Below are positions 61,930 to 64,000 of a stretch of 64,000 bases of DNA, piece by piece. The notes under the pieces were generated by a model, which made no database searches, was not told where the DNA came from, and saw only the letters and a list, made by a program, of their open reading frames with translations. Positions within the stretch are counted from its first letter, which is position 1; every line of letters starts with the position of its first letter. The translations under genes and the position numbers were made by a program. The stretch comes from Bacillota bacterium (GTDB lineage Bacteria; Bacillota; UBA4882; UBA8346), in assembly GCA_023417475.1 (NCBI GenBank), contig JAEZFP010000055.1, positions 151,231 through 215,230 of the forward strand, given 5' to 3'.

Positions 61930-63737
61930 TGGACTTTGAACGCGAACCAATGAATATTGTCATTGTCGGTCATGTCGATCATGGGAAAAGTACGGTTATC
62001 GGGAGGTTGCTGGCGGATACCGGCTCGTTGCCCGAGGGAAAGCTGGCGCAAGTGCAACGCAATTGCGAGCGGAATGCCAAACCGTTCGAATACGCCTTTT
62101 TACTGGATGCCTTAAAGGATGAGCAAGCGCAAGGAATTACCATCGATACCGCGCGTTGCTTCTTTCAATCGGCACAACGGCGTTATATTATTATTGACGC
62201 TCCGGGACATAGCGAGTTTTTGAAAAATATGATCACCGGCGCCGCCCGGGCGGAAGCCGCCCTGTTAGTGATCGACGCCAAAGAAGGGGTTCGGGAGAAT
62301 TCGCGGCGCCACGGTTTTATCCTGGCGATGCTTGGGGTCAGGCAAATCGTGGTGTTAATCAATAAGCTGGATCTGGTCGATTTCGATCAAGCGGTTTACG
62401 ATCAAGTCGTGGCGGAGTTTGGCGATTTTCTGGCGCAGATCAAGGTCAAACCCCGCGCTTTCGTCCCGGTTTCCGCCCGGAACGGCGCCAATTTGGCTTT
62501 CCGTTCCGATCAAATTCCCTGGTATCAGGGCGGAAGCGTCCTTGAGCTGATGGATGGACTGTCAAAAGCGAAAGACAAATGCGAACAACCGTTGCGCCTG
62601 CCGGTTCAGGATATTTACAAATTTACGGAAGGCGGGGATGACCGGCGTATCTTTGCCGGGACGGTGGAAAGCGGCCGGCTCAAAGTGGGTGATCCCGTCA
62701 TTTTTCTGCCTTCCGGCAAAACCTCCACCGTGGCGAGCATCGAAGGGTTTCAGCAATCCCTGCAAACTTCGGTCGCGGCCGGGTCCGCCACCGGACTGAC
62801 CTTGACGACGCAAGTTTATGTCAAACCGGGCGAAATCATCTGCCGGCCTGATGAACCGTTGCCCCATTGCGGCCTGCGTTTCAAAGCCAATTTATTCTGG
62901 ATGGGCAAACGACCCTGTGTCAAAGGGAAAACCTATAAGCTGAAACTTGTCACCAACCGCGTCGTCGTTGAAATCGAGCAGATCAAGCAGGTACTCAATT
63001 CGGCCGATTTAACGACGACCGGTGACTGCGACCGGGTCGAACGGCACGAGGTTGGGGAGTGCGTCTTGAAAACCTTAAAGCCGATTGCGTTTGATCGCTC
63101 GGAAGACATCGAGGCGACCGGCCGGTTTGTCATCGTCGACAATTATGAGATTGTCGGCGGAGGAATCATCACGGAAGCGCTGACCGCGGAAGAGTACAAT
63201 CAGGCCGGCGCTTGGCTGGAACCGCGGTTTGTTTGGGAACGCACGGGTATTTCCCCAAAGGAACGGGAACAACATTTCGAACAGAAACCCCGGTTCATTG
63301 TGTTGAGCGGCGCGGAGCTTCAGTTGCAACAGGACGTGGCCAGAGCTTTGGAACGGTTGTTGTTCGAATCCGGTTACAGCGCCTATTATCTTGGCGTGGG
63401 CGGCAACCCGGAAAACGCGGGGAACAACGACGCGGCGGATGCAACGGTCCGGTTCGAACAAATCCGGCGTTTAAGCGAGTTTGGTAAGCTCCTTTGTGAA
63501 GCGGGACAAATCTTGATCACCAGTATCCCCGCTTTGGAGTCGGATGAGATTCAAGGCCTCCAACAGACCAATCAAGCCGGCGAAACCGTTATGTTGTGGC
63601 TCAATCCCGATTGCCCCGAAGCCGGACCGGTCATTCCGATTCACGGCGTTACCGTCAGTGAAATCCTGGCGAAAGTCATTACCGTTTTGGACTATCAGGA
63701 GAATATCCGCAATGCGGTATTGCCGCTGATCGGCTGA
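61929..63737 (+). CDS. cysN: sulfate adenylyltransferase large subunit CysN with degenerate APS-kinase-like tail
   Basis: A 602-residue protein. Residues 1-430 are the CysN GTPase (GHVDHGKSTVIGRLLADTG, DAPGHSEFLKNM, NKLDLVD). Residues about 450-602 align with the APS kinase (CysC) part of CysNC fusions, keeping RRLSEFGKLLCEAGQILITS, but where the kinase has a P-loop (GxSGxGKST) this has VLSGAELQLQQDVA, with no GKS/T, and the DGDN motif is gone. The tail should not phosphorylate APS. Since CysH here uses APS, the kinase is not needed. Start ATG 61929 or GTG 61926. Confidence 0.9.
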   Translation: MDFEREPMNIVIVGHVDHGKSTVIGRLLADTGSLPEGKLAQVQRNCERNAKPFEYAFLLDALKDEQAQGITIDTARCFFQSAQRRYIIIDAPGHSEFLKNMITGAARAEAALLVIDAKEGVRENSRRHGFILAMLGVRQIVVLINKLDLVDFDQAVYDQVVAEFGDFLAQIKVKPRAFVPVSARNGANLAFRSDQIPWYQGGSVLELMDGLSKAKDKCEQPLRLPVQDIYKFTEGGDDRRIFAGTVESGRLKVGDPVIFLPSGKTSTVASIEGFQQSLQTSVAAGSATGLTLTTQVYVKPGEIICRPDEPLPHCGLRFKANLFWMGKRPCVKGKTYKLKLVTNRVVVEIEQIKQVLNSADLTTTGDCDRVERHEVGECVLKTLKPIAFDRSEDIEATGRFVIVDNYEIVGGGIITEALTAEEYNQAGAWLEPRFVWERTGISPKEREQHFEQKPRFIVLSGAELQLQQDVARALERLLFESGYSAYYLGVGGNPENAGNNDAADATVRFEQIRRLSEFGKLLCEAGQILITSIPALESDEIQGLQQTNQAGETVMLWLNPDCPEAGPVIPIHGVTVSEILAKVITVLDYQENIRNAVLPLIG

Positions 63738-63780
63738 GGCGGCAACGAGCCGAAAGCGGTCAGCATGGCCCCAAAAACGC

Positions 63781-63831
63781 AAAGCTGTTGCAGGTGACAC
63801 TCAGGTCGGATCACGCCGCACAGCTTTTTTT
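63781..63831 (+). terminator. possible terminator of the cys operon
   Basis: AAAGCTGT and ACAGCTTT enclose about 31 bases and are followed by a T run. The loop is long, so confidence is moderate. Confidence 0.5.
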
Positions 63832-63855
63832 ATATGTAGAAAACAATGCCGATCC

Positions 63856-64000
63856 AGGATGCACAGTGATTGGGCGAGGATGCACAGTGATTGGGCGAGG
63901 ATGCACAGTGGTTGGGCGAGGATGCACAGTGGTTGAGCGAGGATGCACAGTGGTTGAGCGAGGATGCACAGTGGTTGAGCGAGGATGCACAGTGGTTGAG
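63856..64000. repeat. near-perfect 21-bp tandem array 3 (cut by the window edge)
   Basis: Units start at 63856, 63877, 63898, 63919, 63940, 63961 and 63982, all sharing AGGATGCACAGTG and differing only at two positions (A or G at base 14, G or A at base 18). The variants are ordered: first A..G twice, then G..G, then G..A to the edge. Five of the six reading frames are open through the unit. The array lies downstream of the cys operon and continues past the window. Confidence 0.97.

Noticed and set aside
63856..64000. CRISPR array at the right edge
   Set aside because: The repeats are 21 bases and directly joined, with no unique spacers.

Overview
The window reads as a piece of chromosome from a motile, endospore-forming member of the Bacillota (Firmicutes). 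The evidence is a Bacillus/Clostridium-type fla/che operon, the sporulation genes spoIIGA, sigE, sigG and spoIIR, strong AGGAGG-like ribosome binding sites, and many TTG and GTG starts. All three solute-binding proteins carry signal peptides without a lipobox. That is unusual for a one-membrane cell and points, as inference, to a diderm spore-former (Limnochordia/Hydrogenispora-like, Halanaerobiales or Negativicutes). I see no phage, insertion sequence or CRISPR.

Layout. (1) 1-20.6 kb: a flagellar and chemotaxis operon, all on +. It holds flgE (3' end), flbD, motA, motB, fliL, fliM, fliY, cheY, fliO-fliP-fliQ-fliR-flhB-flhA (export gate), flhF, flhG, a PilZ protein, cheA, cheW, cheC, cheD, fliA (sigma-28), a DUF342/FapA protein and two small genes. 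(2) 21-23 kb: cell division (ftsQ, ftsZ; no ftsA). (3) 23.3-26.6 kb: a compact sporulation block, spoIIGA-sigE-sigG-spoIIR, containing both the protease that activates sigma-E and the secreted signal that switches the protease on. (4) 26.7-37.3 kb: mixed genes: typA, a ClpP-like protein with an altered catalytic residue, pstS behind a Pho-box-like site, a PAP2 phosphatase, a membrane metallophosphoesterase, a zinc-ribbon/PH protein, tRNA-Gly(TCC), tRNA-Arg(TCT), DUF523 and two small membrane proteins.

(5) 37.4-56.2 kb: a polysaccharide utilisation locus for a polymer probably containing mannose and uronic acid. It has manA, uxuA, an SGNH esterase, a secreted heparinase II/III-type lyase, a GH2 beta-mannosidase-like enzyme, an intracellular heparinase-like lyase, an SDR dehydrogenase, a LUD protein, a GH88 unsaturated glucuronyl hydrolase, an alginate-lyase-family enzyme, a LacI-type regulator and a solute-binding protein. 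A 16-bp operator (GATAACACGAGTTATC) or a close variant lies upstream of manA, uxuA, the GH2 gene and the regulator itself, so the locus can be read as one regulon. (6) 56.4-63.8 kb: assimilatory sulfate uptake and reduction, cysP-cysT-cysW-cysA-cysH-cysD-cysN. CysH is of the Fe-S APS-reductase type, and the APS-kinase-like tail of CysN has lost its P-loop; these two facts fit each other.

The least expected signal is three unrelated-looking tandem arrays in intergenic DNA (about 397-585, 35493-35744 and 63856 to the right edge) that all have a period of exactly 21 bp. The first two are degenerate and the third is nearly perfect.
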